DNA of 54,667 nucleotides from Streptomyces cellostaticus (GTDB lineage: Bacteria > Actinomycetota > Actinomycetes > Streptomycetales > Streptomycetaceae). Positions 23,153-32,095 of the stretch are shown piece by piece. Position 1 is the first letter of the stretch, and each line of letters starts with the position of its first letter. The stretch covers positions 1 to 54,667 of the forward strand of contig NZ_JALLIN010000051.1 of NCBI RefSeq assembly GCF_023630175.1. The letters run 5' to 3'. Made by a program: the position numbers and the translations under genes. The notes below the pieces were generated by a model. The model searched no databases. It was given only the letters and a program-made list of their open reading frames with translations, and was not told the DNA's origin.

Positions 23153-24475
23153 TCAGTCGGCCGCGCTGCCCGCGACCCACTCGCTCCACGGCATGTTCCA
23201 GTCGCTGAGGCCGTTGTCCGGGGCCAGCGCGGTCTTGTCTTCGGAGTTCTTGACGATCACGACGTCACCGATCATCGAGTTGTCGAAGAACCACGCGGCC
23301 GGCTGCCTGCTGTCGCCGCCGCCCCTGACGTCCTTCAGGCCCACACAGCCGTGGCTGGTGTTGACCTTGCCGAAGACCGAGTCGGCACCCCAGTAGTTGC
23401 CGTGGATGAACGTACCCGAGTCGGACAGGCGCATGGCGTGCGGCACGGCCGCGATGTCGTACGAGGGCTTGCCGTCCTTCTCCGTGAGGTTGACGCTGGC
23501 GGCGTTCATACGGATGTGCCGGAACTTCTCGGAGATGACCATCTGGCCGTTGTACGTGGGGTGCTCGGCGCTGCCCGACGAGATCGGGATGGTCTTGATC
23601 TTCTTGCCGTCCCGCACGACGGTCATCTGCTTGGTCTTGGCGTCGACCGTGCTGATCTGGCTCCGGCCGACCTTGAACGTGACCGTCTTGCGCACGCCCT
23701 GGTGGTCGAGCGCGACGGTGACGGTGGAGCCCGGCTGCCAGTAGTGCTCGGGGCGGAAGTCCAGGCGGCCGTCGTTGAGCCAGTGGCCGACGACCCGCTG
23801 GCCGCTGCTGGAGCTGACCCGGATCTCGGACTGCACGGCCGCCTTGTGGGTGATCGGCTTGTCGAAGGTGACCGTCACCGGCATGCCCACACCGACGGTC
23901 GAGCCGTTCTGGGGGGAGAGGTGCCCGATGAAGTCGTTGGCCGGGGAGGCCGTGGTGATCGTGGCGTTCTCGTTGGCGGCCCGCCCCTCGGTGTCCTCGG
24001 CCTCCGCGGCGATCTGGTACTTGGTGGCGCGCTTCAGCGGGCCGTCCGGCTGCCAGGACGTGCCGTCCGCGGACAGGGTGCCCGGGATCTCGGCACCGCT
24101 CGCGACGGCGGTCATGGTCACCTTGGTGAGCTTGCCGTTACTGGCGGTGACCTTGACGGGGTCGTCGATCCCGACGTTGTGGGCGCCCTGTCGGGGCGTG
24201 ATCTTTATCTGGGCCTCGGAAGGGTCCTGGGAGGCCGCCGGAGAAGCGTCCTGGGTGGCCGCCGGAGAAGCGTCCTGGGTGGCCGCCGGTGTCGGTGTCC
24301 CCGCGGGGGCGCCGGTGTCGCTGCCGCCCGGAGCCTGCGTCTGCGCGGGGCTGCCCGCTTCGCTGCCGCCGGTGGCAGCACTGCTGGTACCGCCCAGGGC
24401 CGTGACTGCGAGCACACCGCCGAGTACGCCGGCCGCAGCCACCAGCTTGGTGCGTCGTATTCGTACCGCGGTCAA
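23153..24475 (-). CDS. L,D-transpeptidase (YkuD) with Ig-like domains
   Basis: This exported cell-wall enzyme has 440 aa and forms 3-3 cross-links or attaches proteins to peptidoglycan. It shows a signal sequence (KLVAAAGVLGGVLAVTAL), a Thr/Ala/Gln-rich linker with three near-identical 8-residue repeats (ASPAATQD), and two Ig-like domains (about residues 85-290). The catalytic YkuD domain has IHGNYW and SHGCVGLKD with the catalytic Cys, and the C-terminus ends in DWNMPWSEW. No Ala-Cys lipobox is obvious. TTG 24475 is chosen because GGGAGAAG lies just upstream; the longer ATG frame from 24547 adds 24 residues without signal-peptide character. It is a single-gene unit. Confidence 0.87.
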   Translation of the reverse strand: MTAVRIRRTKLVAAAGVLGGVLAVTALGGTSSAATGGSEAGSPAQTQAPGGSDTGAPAGTPTPAATQDASPAATQDASPAASQDPSEAQIKITPRQGAHNVGIDDPVKVTASNGKLTKVTMTAVASGAEIPGTLSADGTSWQPDGPLKRATKYQIAAEAEDTEGRAANENATITTASPANDFIGHLSPQNGSTVGVGMPVTVTFDKPITHKAAVQSEIRVSSSSGQRVVGHWLNDGRLDFRPEHYWQPGSTVTVALDHQGVRKTVTFKVGRSQISTVDAKTKQMTVVRDGKKIKTIPISSGSAEHPTYNGQMVISEKFRHIRMNAASVNLTEKDGKPSYDIAAVPHAMRLSDSGTFIHGNYWGADSVFGKVNTSHGCVGLKDVRGGGDSRQPAAWFFDNSMIGDVVIVKNSEDKTALAPDNGLSDWNMPWSEWVAGSAAD

Positions 24476-24547
24476 ACTCTTCTCCCATGTCTCGGTGCCG
24501 GGATCTCCGGATTCACCCCCGAAGGGACAAACGCCCCCACGAATCAC

Positions 24548-24577
24548 TTATACACACCCACAGGCACCAAATGGGCA
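24548..24577 (-). promoter_or_regulatory. Candidate promoter of the L,D-transpeptidase gene
   Basis: On the minus strand, TTGCCC (24577-24572) and TGTATA (24553-24548) are 18 bp apart in a locally A/T-rich stretch, giving a leader of about 65 nt. Confidence 0.4.
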
Positions 24578-24714
24578 AATTGTGGCACAGGCCACCGTCG
24601 CCGCACGGGCCACCGGGGACCGGACCGGCGCGATCGGCTCGTGACGGGCGCCACGCGCCCGGCTGACGCGCGGGCCGCCGTTCGGCGGGCGGTCCGCGCC
24701 GTCGCGGGCCTGCG

Positions 24715-24743
24715 GCCGCCGGGCCGCGCACCGGCCCGGCGGC
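24715..24743 (-). terminator. Hairpin terminator after the beta-glucosidase operon
   Basis: A perfect 12-bp stem (24715-24726 with 24732-24743) with a 5-nt loop lies 11 nt beyond the stop of the last gene of the sugar-uptake operon. Confidence 0.8.
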
Positions 24744-24753
24744 GCGAGCGGAC

Positions 24754-26118
24754 TCAGGCGGCCCGGCGGGTCCGGCCGCGGTGGGCGCGGACGATGTCCG
24801 CGTACCGGTGGCCGCTGCCCTTGATCGTGCGCGCCTGGGTGCGGTAGTCGACGTGGACCAGGCCGAAGCGCTTGTCGTAGCCGTACGCCCACTCGAAGTT
24901 GTCCAGCAGCGACCAGGCGAAGTAGCCGGCCAGCGGGGCGCCCTTGCGCGCGGCGGAGGCGCAGGCGGCGAGATGCCCCTCCAGGTACTCCCGGCGCTCC
25001 GGGTCGTCGACGGTGCCGTCGGGGCGGACCACGTCGGGGTAGGCCGCGCCGTTCTCGGTGACGTGGATCTTCCGGGCGCCGTACTCCTCGGTCAGGCGCA
25101 GCAGCAGGGTCTCGATGCCGCTCGCGTCGATCTCCCAGTCCATGCCGGTGCGCGGGACGTCGGGACGGCGGACCGAACGCGCGCGTGGCGCCGGGCCCTC
25201 GGGGTCGTCGGCCACGTAGGCCGGGAAGTAGTAGTTCAGGCCGAGCCAGTCCAGTGGAGCGGCGATCGTCTCCAGGTCGCCCGGCCGTTCCGGGAGGTCC
25301 ACCCCGTAGGTCTCGAGCATGTCGGCCGGGAAGCCGCGGCCGTGCACGGGGTCGAGCCACCAGCGGTTGACGTGGCCGTCGAGGCGGCGGGCGGCCGCCA
25401 GGTCCTCGGGGCGGTCGGTGGCGGGGAAGACGGTCGAGAGGTTGTTGACGATGCCGGCCTGTGCGTCGGGGACGGCGGCACGGATCGCGTGGGTGGCGAG
25501 GCCGTGGCCGAGAAGCAGGTGGTAGGAGGCGCGGACGGCCGCGGTCAGGTCGGTCCAGCCGGGGGCCATGGTGCCTTCCAGGTGCCCGATCCAGGCCGAG
25601 CAGGAGGGCTCGTTGAGGGTGGCCCAGAGTTTGACGCGGTCGCCGAGGCGCCCGGCGACGGTCGAGGCGTACTCGGCGAACGCCAGGGCGGTGGCGCGTT
25701 CCGGCCAGCCGCCCCGGTCCTGGAGGGCCTGGGGCAGGTCCCAGTGGTAGAGGGTGACGGCCGGGGTGATGCCCGCTTCCAGCAGGGCGTCCACCAACTC
25801 GTCGTAGAAGGCGAGACCCCTGGGGTTCACGGCGCCGGTCCCACCGGGGACCACACGGGGCCAGGCGACGGACAACCGGTAGGCGTTGGTGCCGAGTCGG
25901 CGCATCAGGGCGACGTCCTCGCGCCAGCGGTGGTAGTGGTCGCACGCGACGTCGCCGTTGTCGTCGTTCGCGATCTTCCCGGGGGTGTGCGAGAAGGTGT
26001 CCCAGATGGAGGGCGAACGGCCGTCCTCGTCGACGGCCCCCTCGATCTGGTAGGCCGCCGTGGCCGTGCCCCACAGGAAGTCGTGCGGGAGTGCGGCGAG
26101 GTCGATGCGGTCGGACAC
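24754..26118 (-). CDS. Glycoside hydrolase family 1 beta-glucosidase
   Basis: This cytosolic retaining beta-glucosidase has 454 aa. N-terminal signature FLWGTATAAYQIEGA; acid/base Glu in the ATLNEPSC segment (about residue 165); nucleophile Glu in IHVTENGAAYPD (about residue 363); and ASSWHW-equivalent region FAWSLLDNFEWAYGY near residue 405. GTG 26118 is preferred because GAAGGGA lies 5 nt upstream. ATG 26151, overlapping the permease stop (ATGA), is a coupled alternative adding 11 residues. It lacks a signal peptide, so it would hydrolyse beta-glucosides (cellobiose or aryl glucosides) after import by the ABC transporter encoded upstream in the same operon. Confidence 0.93.
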   Translation of the reverse strand: MSDRIDLAALPHDFLWGTATAAYQIEGAVDEDGRSPSIWDTFSHTPGKIANDDNGDVACDHYHRWREDVALMRRLGTNAYRLSVAWPRVVPGGTGAVNPRGLAFYDELVDALLEAGITPAVTLYHWDLPQALQDRGGWPERATALAFAEYASTVAGRLGDRVKLWATLNEPSCSAWIGHLEGTMAPGWTDLTAAVRASYHLLLGHGLATHAIRAAVPDAQAGIVNNLSTVFPATDRPEDLAAARRLDGHVNRWWLDPVHGRGFPADMLETYGVDLPERPGDLETIAAPLDWLGLNYYFPAYVADDPEGPAPRARSVRRPDVPRTGMDWEIDASGIETLLLRLTEEYGARKIHVTENGAAYPDVVRPDGTVDDPERREYLEGHLAACASAARKGAPLAGYFAWSLLDNFEWAYGYDKRFGLVHVDYRTQARTIKGSGHRYADIVRAHRGRTRRAA

Positions 26119-26147
26119 GGGAGTCCCTTCGTGGTACGGGAGGGTGG

Positions 26148-27023
26148 TCATTTGACGGCGCCGGCCGTCAGACCGGTGACGAGATAGCGCTGCAGGAGGA
26201 GGAAGCCGGCCACCACGGGCACGCTGACGACCAGCGAGGCGGCCATGATCTGGTTCCAGTAGACGTCGTTGAGGGTGGAGTAGCCCTGGAGACCGACGGC
26301 GAGGGTGCGGGTGGTGTCGTTGGTCATGACGGAGGCGAAGAGAACCTCTCCCCACGCGGTCATGAACGCGTACACGGCGACCGCGACGATGCCGGGGACG
26401 GCGGCCGGCACCACGATCCTGAGCAGCGCCTTCAGCGGACCGCAGCCGTCGACCAGCGCGGCCTCGTCCAGGTCGCGCGGCACCGAGTCGAAGTACCCGA
26501 TCAGCATCCAGATGGAGAACGGCAGGGAGAACGTCAGGTACGTCAGGATCAGGCCGCCGCGGGAGCCGAACAGGGCGATGCCGGTGGCGTTGCCGATGTT
26601 GACGTAGATCAGGAACAGCGGGAGGAGGAAGAGGATGCCGGGGAACATCTGCGTCGACAGTACGGTGACCGTGAAGACGCGTTTGCCCCGGAACTCGTAG
26701 CGGCTGACCGCGTAGGCCGCGAACACCGCGATGACCACCGAGCAGACGGTCGCCGCGCCCGCCACCACGAGGGAGTTCACGAAGTACTTCGCGAGCGGCA
26801 CCGTGGACCAGATGTCGATGTACGGGCGGATGGTCAGCCCGCTGGGCAGCCAGCGGAACTCGCCGGTGACGTCGGCGAGCGGCTTCAGCGAACTGGAGAC
26901 CATCACGTACACCGGCACCAGCACGAAGCCGGTGAGCAGGGTGAGGAAGATCCGTCGCGTCCACAGGAAGGAACGGGGCGGCGCCATCGGCGAGTTCGGC
27001 ATCGGGGCGCCGGGGCTAGCCAT
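26148..27023 (-). CDS. Carbohydrate ABC transporter permease (MalG/CebG type)
   Basis: This membrane subunit of a CUT1 sugar importer has 291 aa and six helices. The cytoplasmic EAA loop is DEAALVDGCGPLKALLRIV (about residues 192-210). Other MalG-like stretches are SLKPLADVTG and FAAYAVSRYEFRGKR. The start overlaps the end of the partner permease by 8 nt, and the stop overlaps a possible start of the glucosidase. No ATPase gene is in the operon; Streptomyces CUT1 systems share the general ATPase MsiK, which would serve here. Confidence 0.92.
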   Translation of the reverse strand: MASPGAPMPNSPMAPPRSFLWTRRIFLTLLTGFVLVPVYVMVSSSLKPLADVTGEFRWLPSGLTIRPYIDIWSTVPLAKYFVNSLVVAGAATVCSVVIAVFAAYAVSRYEFRGKRVFTVTVLSTQMFPGILFLLPLFLIYVNIGNATGIALFGSRGGLILTYLTFSLPFSIWMLIGYFDSVPRDLDEAALVDGCGPLKALLRIVVPAAVPGIVAVAVYAFMTAWGEVLFASVMTNDTTRTLAVGLQGYSTLNDVYWNQIMAASLVVSVPVVAGFLLLQRYLVTGLTAGAVK

Positions 27024-28002
27024 CGGCGGTCCTCCGTCCGCGTGAGGTGAACAGCAGGTACGCGCCGGTCACGGCCAGCAGGAAGAGCAGCAGCAGGACC
27101 GACATGGCGGAGCCGGTGCCGAAGTTCCAGGTGACGAACGAGGCCTGGTAGATGTGCACGGAGATCAGGTCGGCGGCCTCCGGGGCGCTCTTGCCGAACA
27201 GCACGTACGGCGTGTTGAAGTCGTTGAACGTCCACAGGAACAGCACCAGGACCAGCACCTGGTTGACCGGGCGCAGCGACGGCAGGGTGATGCGGCGGAT
27301 CTGCTGCCACACCCCGGCGCCGTCCAGCGCGGCCGCCTCGTACAGCTCCTTCGGGATGTTCTGCAGGCCGGCCATCACGATGAGGAAGGCGAACGGCCAG
27401 CCCTTCCAGACCGAGACGGCGAGCAGGGCGTAGAAGCTGTTGTCGCCGATGAGCCAGAACGACGGCTCGTCGGTGAGGTGGAGCTGGTCGTGCAGCACGT
27501 GGTTCACCAGGCCGTTGTCGTGCTGGAACATGAACACCCAGGTGATGACGGCCGCGTAGACGGGCAGCGCGTACGGCACCAGGAACAGGGCGCGCAGCAG
27601 TCCGCGGCCGCGGAAGGTGTCCTGCATGAAGATCGCGGCGGCGGTGCCGACCAGCCAGCACAGGCCGACCGAGAGCAGGGTGAAGCCGACGGTGGTGAGG
27701 AACGAGTGCAGCAGTGCCTCGCCGACGGGCGCGTCGAAGTCGACCGACACCTCGTAGTTGCCGAGGCCGGACCACGGGGCACTGCCCCAGTCGCGGATGT
27801 AGAACTGGGTGAGCTCCTTGAAGCTCATCACGATGCCGATGACCATCGGCACCAGGTGGACCAGGAGTTCGAGCAGCAGCGCGGGCAGGAGCAGCAGGTA
27901 CGGCAGTCCGACGCGGCGGATCCGCCCGGTGCGGCGGCGGGGTTCGCGCGCCGCACCGGGGGGCGTCCGGCGCACCGGCTCCTTCAGGGCGGTGGAGGTC
28001 AT
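27016..28002 (-). CDS. Carbohydrate ABC transporter permease (MalF/CebF type)
   Basis: This 328-aa protein has a basic N-terminal tail and six helices. The EAA loop is YEAAALDGAGVWQQIRRITL (about residues 218-237). LPYLLLLPALLLELLVHLVP is the first helix. It partners the MalG-type permease encoded next in the operon. The solute-binding protein gene ends 6 nt before this start. The sugar is probably a beta-glucoside, given the GH1 enzyme. Confidence 0.92.
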   Translation of the reverse strand: MTSTALKEPVRRTPPGAAREPRRRTGRIRRVGLPYLLLLPALLLELLVHLVPMVIGIVMSFKELTQFYIRDWGSAPWSGLGNYEVSVDFDAPVGEALLHSFLTTVGFTLLSVGLCWLVGTAAAIFMQDTFRGRGLLRALFLVPYALPVYAAVITWVFMFQHDNGLVNHVLHDQLHLTDEPSFWLIGDNSFYALLAVSVWKGWPFAFLIVMAGLQNIPKELYEAAALDGAGVWQQIRRITLPSLRPVNQVLVLVLFLWTFNDFNTPYVLFGKSAPEAADLISVHIYQASFVTWNFGTGSAMSVLLLLFLLAVTGAYLLFTSRGRRTADG

Positions 28003-28008
28003 GTCGGC

Positions 28009-29325
28009 TCACGCCGCCGGCATCTGCTGCTGGGCCTTCTCCAGCCTGGCCCTGACGGAGTCGGTGGTCACCGCGCGGCCCGCGGCGGCGTCGGCGAACA
28101 GGTCCTTGACGGCGGTACCGACGGCCGTCTCGAACTGCGACTCCGAGGCGACCTGCGGCAGTGGGGCCGCGCTGGTGGCGAGGGTGCTCTTGAGTACCGC
28201 GTTGGACGGGGAGTTGAACGCCGTGTCGGCCTGGGCGGCCTTGACCGGCGGGATGGTGGTGTAGGCGGTGTTGAGGACCTTCTGCTCGGCGTCGCTGGTC
28301 ATGAACTTGACGAACTTGGTGGCGCCGTCGACGTTGTGGCTGTTCTTGAACACGGCGATGTTGATGCCGGCGACCATGGAGTTGGTCTGCGCACCGGTGC
28401 CGGGGGTGCCGGACTGCACGGGCACCGGGGCGATTCCGTAGGCGTTCTCGCTCATGCCCTGTGCCTTGAGGTTGGAAGCCGCGGACTGCCACAGCAGCAT
28501 GGCCTGCTTGCCCTTGGCGAAGTCGCTGACGGACTGGTTCTGCGCGTACTCGGCGTCGCCGGTCGGGATGACCTTGTCCTCGGCCATCAGGTCGACGTAC
28601 TGCTTGACCGCCCCGACCACCTCGGGGTTGGTGAAGTCGGGCCTGCCGTCGGCGGTGAAGAAGTCGGCGTCGTGCTGCTTGGCGAAGACGAAGACGTGGT
28701 GGATGTTCTCCGACACGTTGGCACCCTCGGCGCCGAGGACCGACTTGCCCTTCGCCTTGATCTTCCTGCCGTCGGCGATCAGCTCGTCCCAGGTGGCCGG
28801 GGGCTTGGAGATGCCGGCGTCCGCGAAGATCTGCTTGTTGTAGTAGAGCGCGTACGCCATCGAGTACAGGGGCACCGCGGCCGGGTCCTTGCCCCGGACT
28901 CCGGTCGAGCCGAGCGCGGAGTCGACGAAGCGGTCCTTGCCGCCGATCCTGGCGAAATTCTCCCCGTCCCACGGCAGCAGCGCGCCGGTTGCCTGCAGGG
29001 AGGCGCTCCAGGTGTTGCCGATGTTCAGCACGTCCGGGCCCTGGCCCGAAGTGGTGGCGGTGAGGATGCGGTTGAGCAGGTCGGACCAGGGCACGACCTC
29101 CAACTTCACCTTGATGCCGGTCTGCTTCTGGAACTTGGCGAGCTCGGGCTGCAGGACCTTCTTGTCGATCGCGATGCTGGCGCCCTGGTTGGAGGCCCAG
29201 TAGGTGAGCGTCTTCGGCGAGTCGCCGGACCCGCCGCCACTCGACGAACCGCCTCCGCAGGCCGTGGCCGCGAGGGCGAGAGACATGGTGACGGCGCCTA
29301 CGGCCGCGGCTCGGATGCTGCGCAT
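28009..29325 (-). CDS. Sugar ABC transporter substrate-binding lipoprotein
   Basis: This exported lipoprotein has 438 aa. Lipobox LAATACGG (Cys about residue 23) is followed by a Gly/Ser linker and the family-1 solute-binding fold (LTYWASNQG, ALYYNKQIFADAGISKPPATWDEL). ATG 29325 (MRSIRAAAVG) is chosen because it starts a proper lipoprotein signal and has a CAGGAG SD; the 29412 start adds a useless extension. It is the first gene of the operon for uptake and hydrolysis of a beta-glucoside. The ROK gene divergent to it, which should be its repressor, is broken. Confidence 0.92.
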   Translation of the reverse strand: MRSIRAAAVGAVTMSLALAATACGGGSSSGGGSGDSPKTLTYWASNQGASIAIDKKVLQPELAKFQKQTGIKVKLEVVPWSDLLNRILTATTSGQGPDVLNIGNTWSASLQATGALLPWDGENFARIGGKDRFVDSALGSTGVRGKDPAAVPLYSMAYALYYNKQIFADAGISKPPATWDELIADGRKIKAKGKSVLGAEGANVSENIHHVFVFAKQHDADFFTADGRPDFTNPEVVGAVKQYVDLMAEDKVIPTGDAEYAQNQSVSDFAKGKQAMLLWQSAASNLKAQGMSENAYGIAPVPVQSGTPGTGAQTNSMVAGINIAVFKNSHNVDGATKFVKFMTSDAEQKVLNTAYTTIPPVKAAQADTAFNSPSNAVLKSTLATSAAPLPQVASESQFETAVGTAVKDLFADAAAGRAVTTDSVRARLEKAQQQMPAA

Positions 29326-29419
29326 GGCTCCTGGTGTCCCTTTCCGGGAGTCGATACCCCTCGGGGCTGGTCGTGAAGGCCGACACCCCGTTCGGCCCCC
29401 GAAGCCCCTCATGGCTTAA

Positions 29420-29437
29420 TTTAGGATGTGAGTTAAA
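29420..29437. promoter_or_regulatory. A/T-rich inverted repeat in the sugar operon control region
   Basis: TTTA-N10-TAAA lies in the only A/T-rich patch between the solute-binding gene and the ROK remnant. ROK repressors often bind such sites; the assignment is tentative. Confidence 0.35.
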
Positions 29438-29520
29438 CCTCAGGAGAAACGCCCGTCAAGAGATCCGGCAGCGCCGTCCGGTCCGGCGGGCGGGATTCGT
29501 TCGCGAGCCAGGGAGGCCGG

Positions 29521-29885
29521 GTGGCGGGACTGGGCGGCCGTACGGTGCGTGACCCGCGGCGGGAGAGCCGGGGCGCCGTTCTGCAACGGTTGCATTTCGA
29601 CGGGCCGACGAGCCGGCGGGCGCTGGTCCCGGCGACCGGGCTGAGTTCGGGCTCCGCCAGCAACGTCGTGGCCGAACTGCCGGCCGCGGCCTGGTCGAGG
29701 AGTCGGGCAGCGTCGGCTCGGACGCGGGCCGGCCACGGCGGCTGCTGCGGATACGGCCGGACAACGGGTGCCTCATCGGGGTCGACGTCGGCGAGACCCG
29801 GGTACGGGTGGAGCTGTTCGACCTCGCGCTTCGTGAACTGGCACGGGCCGAGCGGCCGTTGGGGCGGCGTGTTCTTCACCCGGGG
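29521..29885 (+). pseudogene. Frameshifted and truncated ROK-family sugar regulator
   Basis: The first frame (GTG 29521, SD GGGAGG) encodes the ROK winged-helix start: RRESRGAVLQRLHFDGPTSR and GLSSGSASNVVAEL. At about 29683-29691 the reading frame must shift by -1 to continue as GLVEESGSVGSDAGRPRRLL, then NGCLIGVDVGETRVRVELFD, the start of the ROK domain. After about 29885 the homology stops; an intact protein would be about 390 aa. So the gene has both a frameshift and a deletion of its C-terminal two thirds. Loss of this regulator next to an intact uptake operon suggests constitutive or rewired control. Confidence 0.8.
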
Positions 29886-29972
29886 CGGCCGGCCGCCCCG
29901 GCCCGCCGTCCGCCCCGCGCCCCCACCGGCTTGGCGGACGGCGCTGGACGGACGGCTGGTGTGAGGACCGCC

Positions 29973-30030
29973 GGGGGTGCGCGCGGTGGTTCCCCGCCGG
30001 GGATGCCCGGGCCGGACCACGCGCACCCCC
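29973..30030. terminator. Hairpin between the ROK remnant and the EF-G-like gene
   Basis: An 11-bp perfect stem (29973-29983 with 30020-30030) encloses a smaller CCCCGCCGGGG hairpin. It ends 8 nt from the stop of the convergent minus-strand gene, so it likely terminates that gene. Confidence 0.65.
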
Positions 30031-30037
30031 ACCGCCG

Positions 30038-32095
30038 CTACCGGACCGGGGTCCTCACCGGCGCCGCCGCATAGCCGGCCGCTCGCATGGTGAAGGTGCC
30101 CCGCCCCTGGGTACGGCTGCGCAGACGGGTCGCGTAGCCGAACAGCTCGGCCAGCGGCACCGTGGCCGTCAGCACCGCCACGTCGCCCCGCGTCCCGGAT
30201 CCGCCGACCCGGCCGCGCCGGGCGGCGAGGTCGCCGAGCACGCCGCCGACCGCGTCCTGCGGCACGGTGACCGTGACCTCGGCGACCGGCTCCAGCAGAA
30301 CCATCGCGCAGGCGCCGAGCGCGGCGCGCAGACCCAGCCGGCCGGCGGTGCGGAACGCCATGTCGGAGGAGTCCTTCACATGGGTGGAGCCGTCGGTCAG
30401 CGTGACCCGCAGCCCCGTCACCGGATGACCGCCGAGCGGTCCCTCCGCCAGGGCGTCCCGGCAGCCGGCCTCCACCGCGCGCACGTACTCCTGCGGCACC
30501 CGCCCGCCGACCACGACGGACCGGAACTCGAAGCCGGTGGCCCCGGCTTCGGCACCGATCGGCTCGACGTCCAGGACGATGTGGGCGAACTGTCCTGCGC
30601 CACCGTCCTGTTTGACGTGCCGGTGCACATGCCCGCTCACCCCTCCCACGACGGTCTCCCGGTGCGCGACCCTCGGACGGCCCACCGTGACCTCGGGTCC
30701 GCCCTCGCGCCGGATCTTCTCCACCGCTACCTCCAGGTGCAGTTCCCCCATCCCGGACAGCACCGTCTGCCCGGTCTCGCCGTCGGTGCGCACCGCGAGC
30801 GAGGGGTCCTCCTGCGCCAGCCGCGCCAGTGCCGTCGCCAGCTTCCCGGTGTCCGTGGCACGCCGCGCCTCCACGGCCACGGACACCACGGGCTCGGCGG
30901 CCACGGGCGGTTCCAGCAGCAGCGGGGCGCCGGGATCGCACAGGGTCGAGCCGGGACGCGCCGACTTCAGGCCCGCCAGCGCGACGATGTCACCGGCGAC
31001 CGCCCGGTCGAGCTGGGCGTGCCGGTCCGCCATGACCCTGAGGATCCGCGCCACCCGCTCGGTGCGGCCGGTGGCCGGGTCCCACACGGTGTCCCCCTTC
31101 TCGACGGTGCCCGAGTAGACGCGTACGTAGGTGAGGCGTCCGGTGCTGCCCGCGTTCACCTTGAACGCGAGGGCGGTGAACGGCGCTTCGGGGTCGGCGG
31201 CCCGGTGCTGCCCGGTGTCCTCGTGCACGCCCGACACGGCGGGCACGTCCAACGGCGACGGCAGGTAGGCGACCACCGCGTCCAGCAGCGGTTCGATGCC
31301 GCGGTTGCGGTAGGCGGAGCCGCACAGGACGACCACGCCGTCGCCGGTGCGGGTCAGGTCGCGCAGGGTGGCCGCGAGGGTGGCGGCGGACAGGGTCCCG
31401 TGGTCGCAGAACTCCTCCAGGGCGGCCGGATGCAGTTCCGCCACCGCCTCCTCCAGAGTCCGGCGCCGCCGCAGCGCCTCCGCACGCAGGGCTTCCGGCA
31501 CCGGTCCCCGCGTCGCCGTGCTCGCGCCGTCGGCCCAGACCAGGGACCGCATCCGCACCAGGTCCACCACACCGGTGAACCCGTCCTCGGCACCGATCGG
31601 CAACTGGACGACCAGCGGGGCCGGATGCAGCCGTTCCCGGATCGAGTCGACGGCCCGGTCGAGGTCGGCGCCCGCGCGGTCCAGCTTGTTGACGAAGGCG
31701 ATCCTCGGGACGCCGTGCCGGTCGGCCTGCCGCCACACCGACTCGCTCTGCGGCTCGACCCCGGCGACGGCGTCGAACACCGCTATCGCCCCGTCGAGGA
31801 CGCGCAGCGAACGTTCGACCTCGTCGGCGAAGTCGACGTGGCCCGGTGTGTCGATGAGGTTGATGCGGTGGCCGTCCCAGGCACAACTCACGGCGGCGGC
31901 GTAGATGGTGATGCCACGGTCGCGTTCCTGCGGGTCGAAGTCGGTGACGGTGGTGCCGTCGTGCACCTCGCCGCGCTTGTGGGTGGTGCCCGTCGCGTAC
32001 AGGACGCGCTCGGTGACGGTGGTCTTGCCGGCGTCGACGTGGGCGAGGATGCCGAGGTTGCGGACGACGGCGAGGGTACGGAGGTTGGTGCGCAC
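30038..32095 (-). CDS. Elongation factor G paralogue (FusA-like translational GTPase)
   Basis: This 685-aa GTPase has all G motifs: AHVDAGKTT (G1, residues 18-26), RGITI (G2), DTPGHVDF (G3), NKLDR (G4). It also has EF-G domains II-V, with the C-terminal VPLAELFGYATRLRSRTQGR typical of EF-G domain V. It is a second copy, not the str-operon fusA, because no ribosomal genes are near. EF-G paralogues in actinomycetes may act in ribosome recycling, stress or antibiotic protection; a TetM/OtrA-type protection protein is the main alternative. GTG 32095 has AGAAAGG about 10 nt upstream. Single-gene unit. Confidence 0.88.
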   Translation of the reverse strand: MRTNLRTLAVVRNLGILAHVDAGKTTVTERVLYATGTTHKRGEVHDGTTVTDFDPQERDRGITIYAAAVSCAWDGHRINLIDTPGHVDFADEVERSLRVLDGAIAVFDAVAGVEPQSESVWRQADRHGVPRIAFVNKLDRAGADLDRAVDSIRERLHPAPLVVQLPIGAEDGFTGVVDLVRMRSLVWADGASTATRGPVPEALRAEALRRRRTLEEAVAELHPAALEEFCDHGTLSAATLAATLRDLTRTGDGVVVLCGSAYRNRGIEPLLDAVVAYLPSPLDVPAVSGVHEDTGQHRAADPEAPFTALAFKVNAGSTGRLTYVRVYSGTVEKGDTVWDPATGRTERVARILRVMADRHAQLDRAVAGDIVALAGLKSARPGSTLCDPGAPLLLEPPVAAEPVVSVAVEARRATDTGKLATALARLAQEDPSLAVRTDGETGQTVLSGMGELHLEVAVEKIRREGGPEVTVGRPRVAHRETVVGGVSGHVHRHVKQDGGAGQFAHIVLDVEPIGAEAGATGFEFRSVVVGGRVPQEYVRAVEAGCRDALAEGPLGGHPVTGLRVTLTDGSTHVKDSSDMAFRTAGRLGLRAALGACAMVLLEPVAEVTVTVPQDAVGGVLGDLAARRGRVGGSGTRGDVAVLTATVPLAELFGYATRLRSRTQGRGTFTMRAAGYAAAPVRTPVR

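Noticed and set aside
22649..24847. 732-aa plus-strand open frame opposite the ycnI-like and L,D-transpeptidase genes
   Set aside because: It is antisense to two genes with clear family motifs, has no family match of its own, and arises from GC-biased third positions. The same holds for long frames at 14166-15422, 27154-29376, 10538-11758 and 33434-34378.
30038..32095. Tetracycline ribosomal-protection protein (OtrA/TetM)
   Set aside because: Length (685 aa) and domain V sequence look like EF-G. Possible in principle, but I see no specific evidence, so EF-G paralogue is the call.
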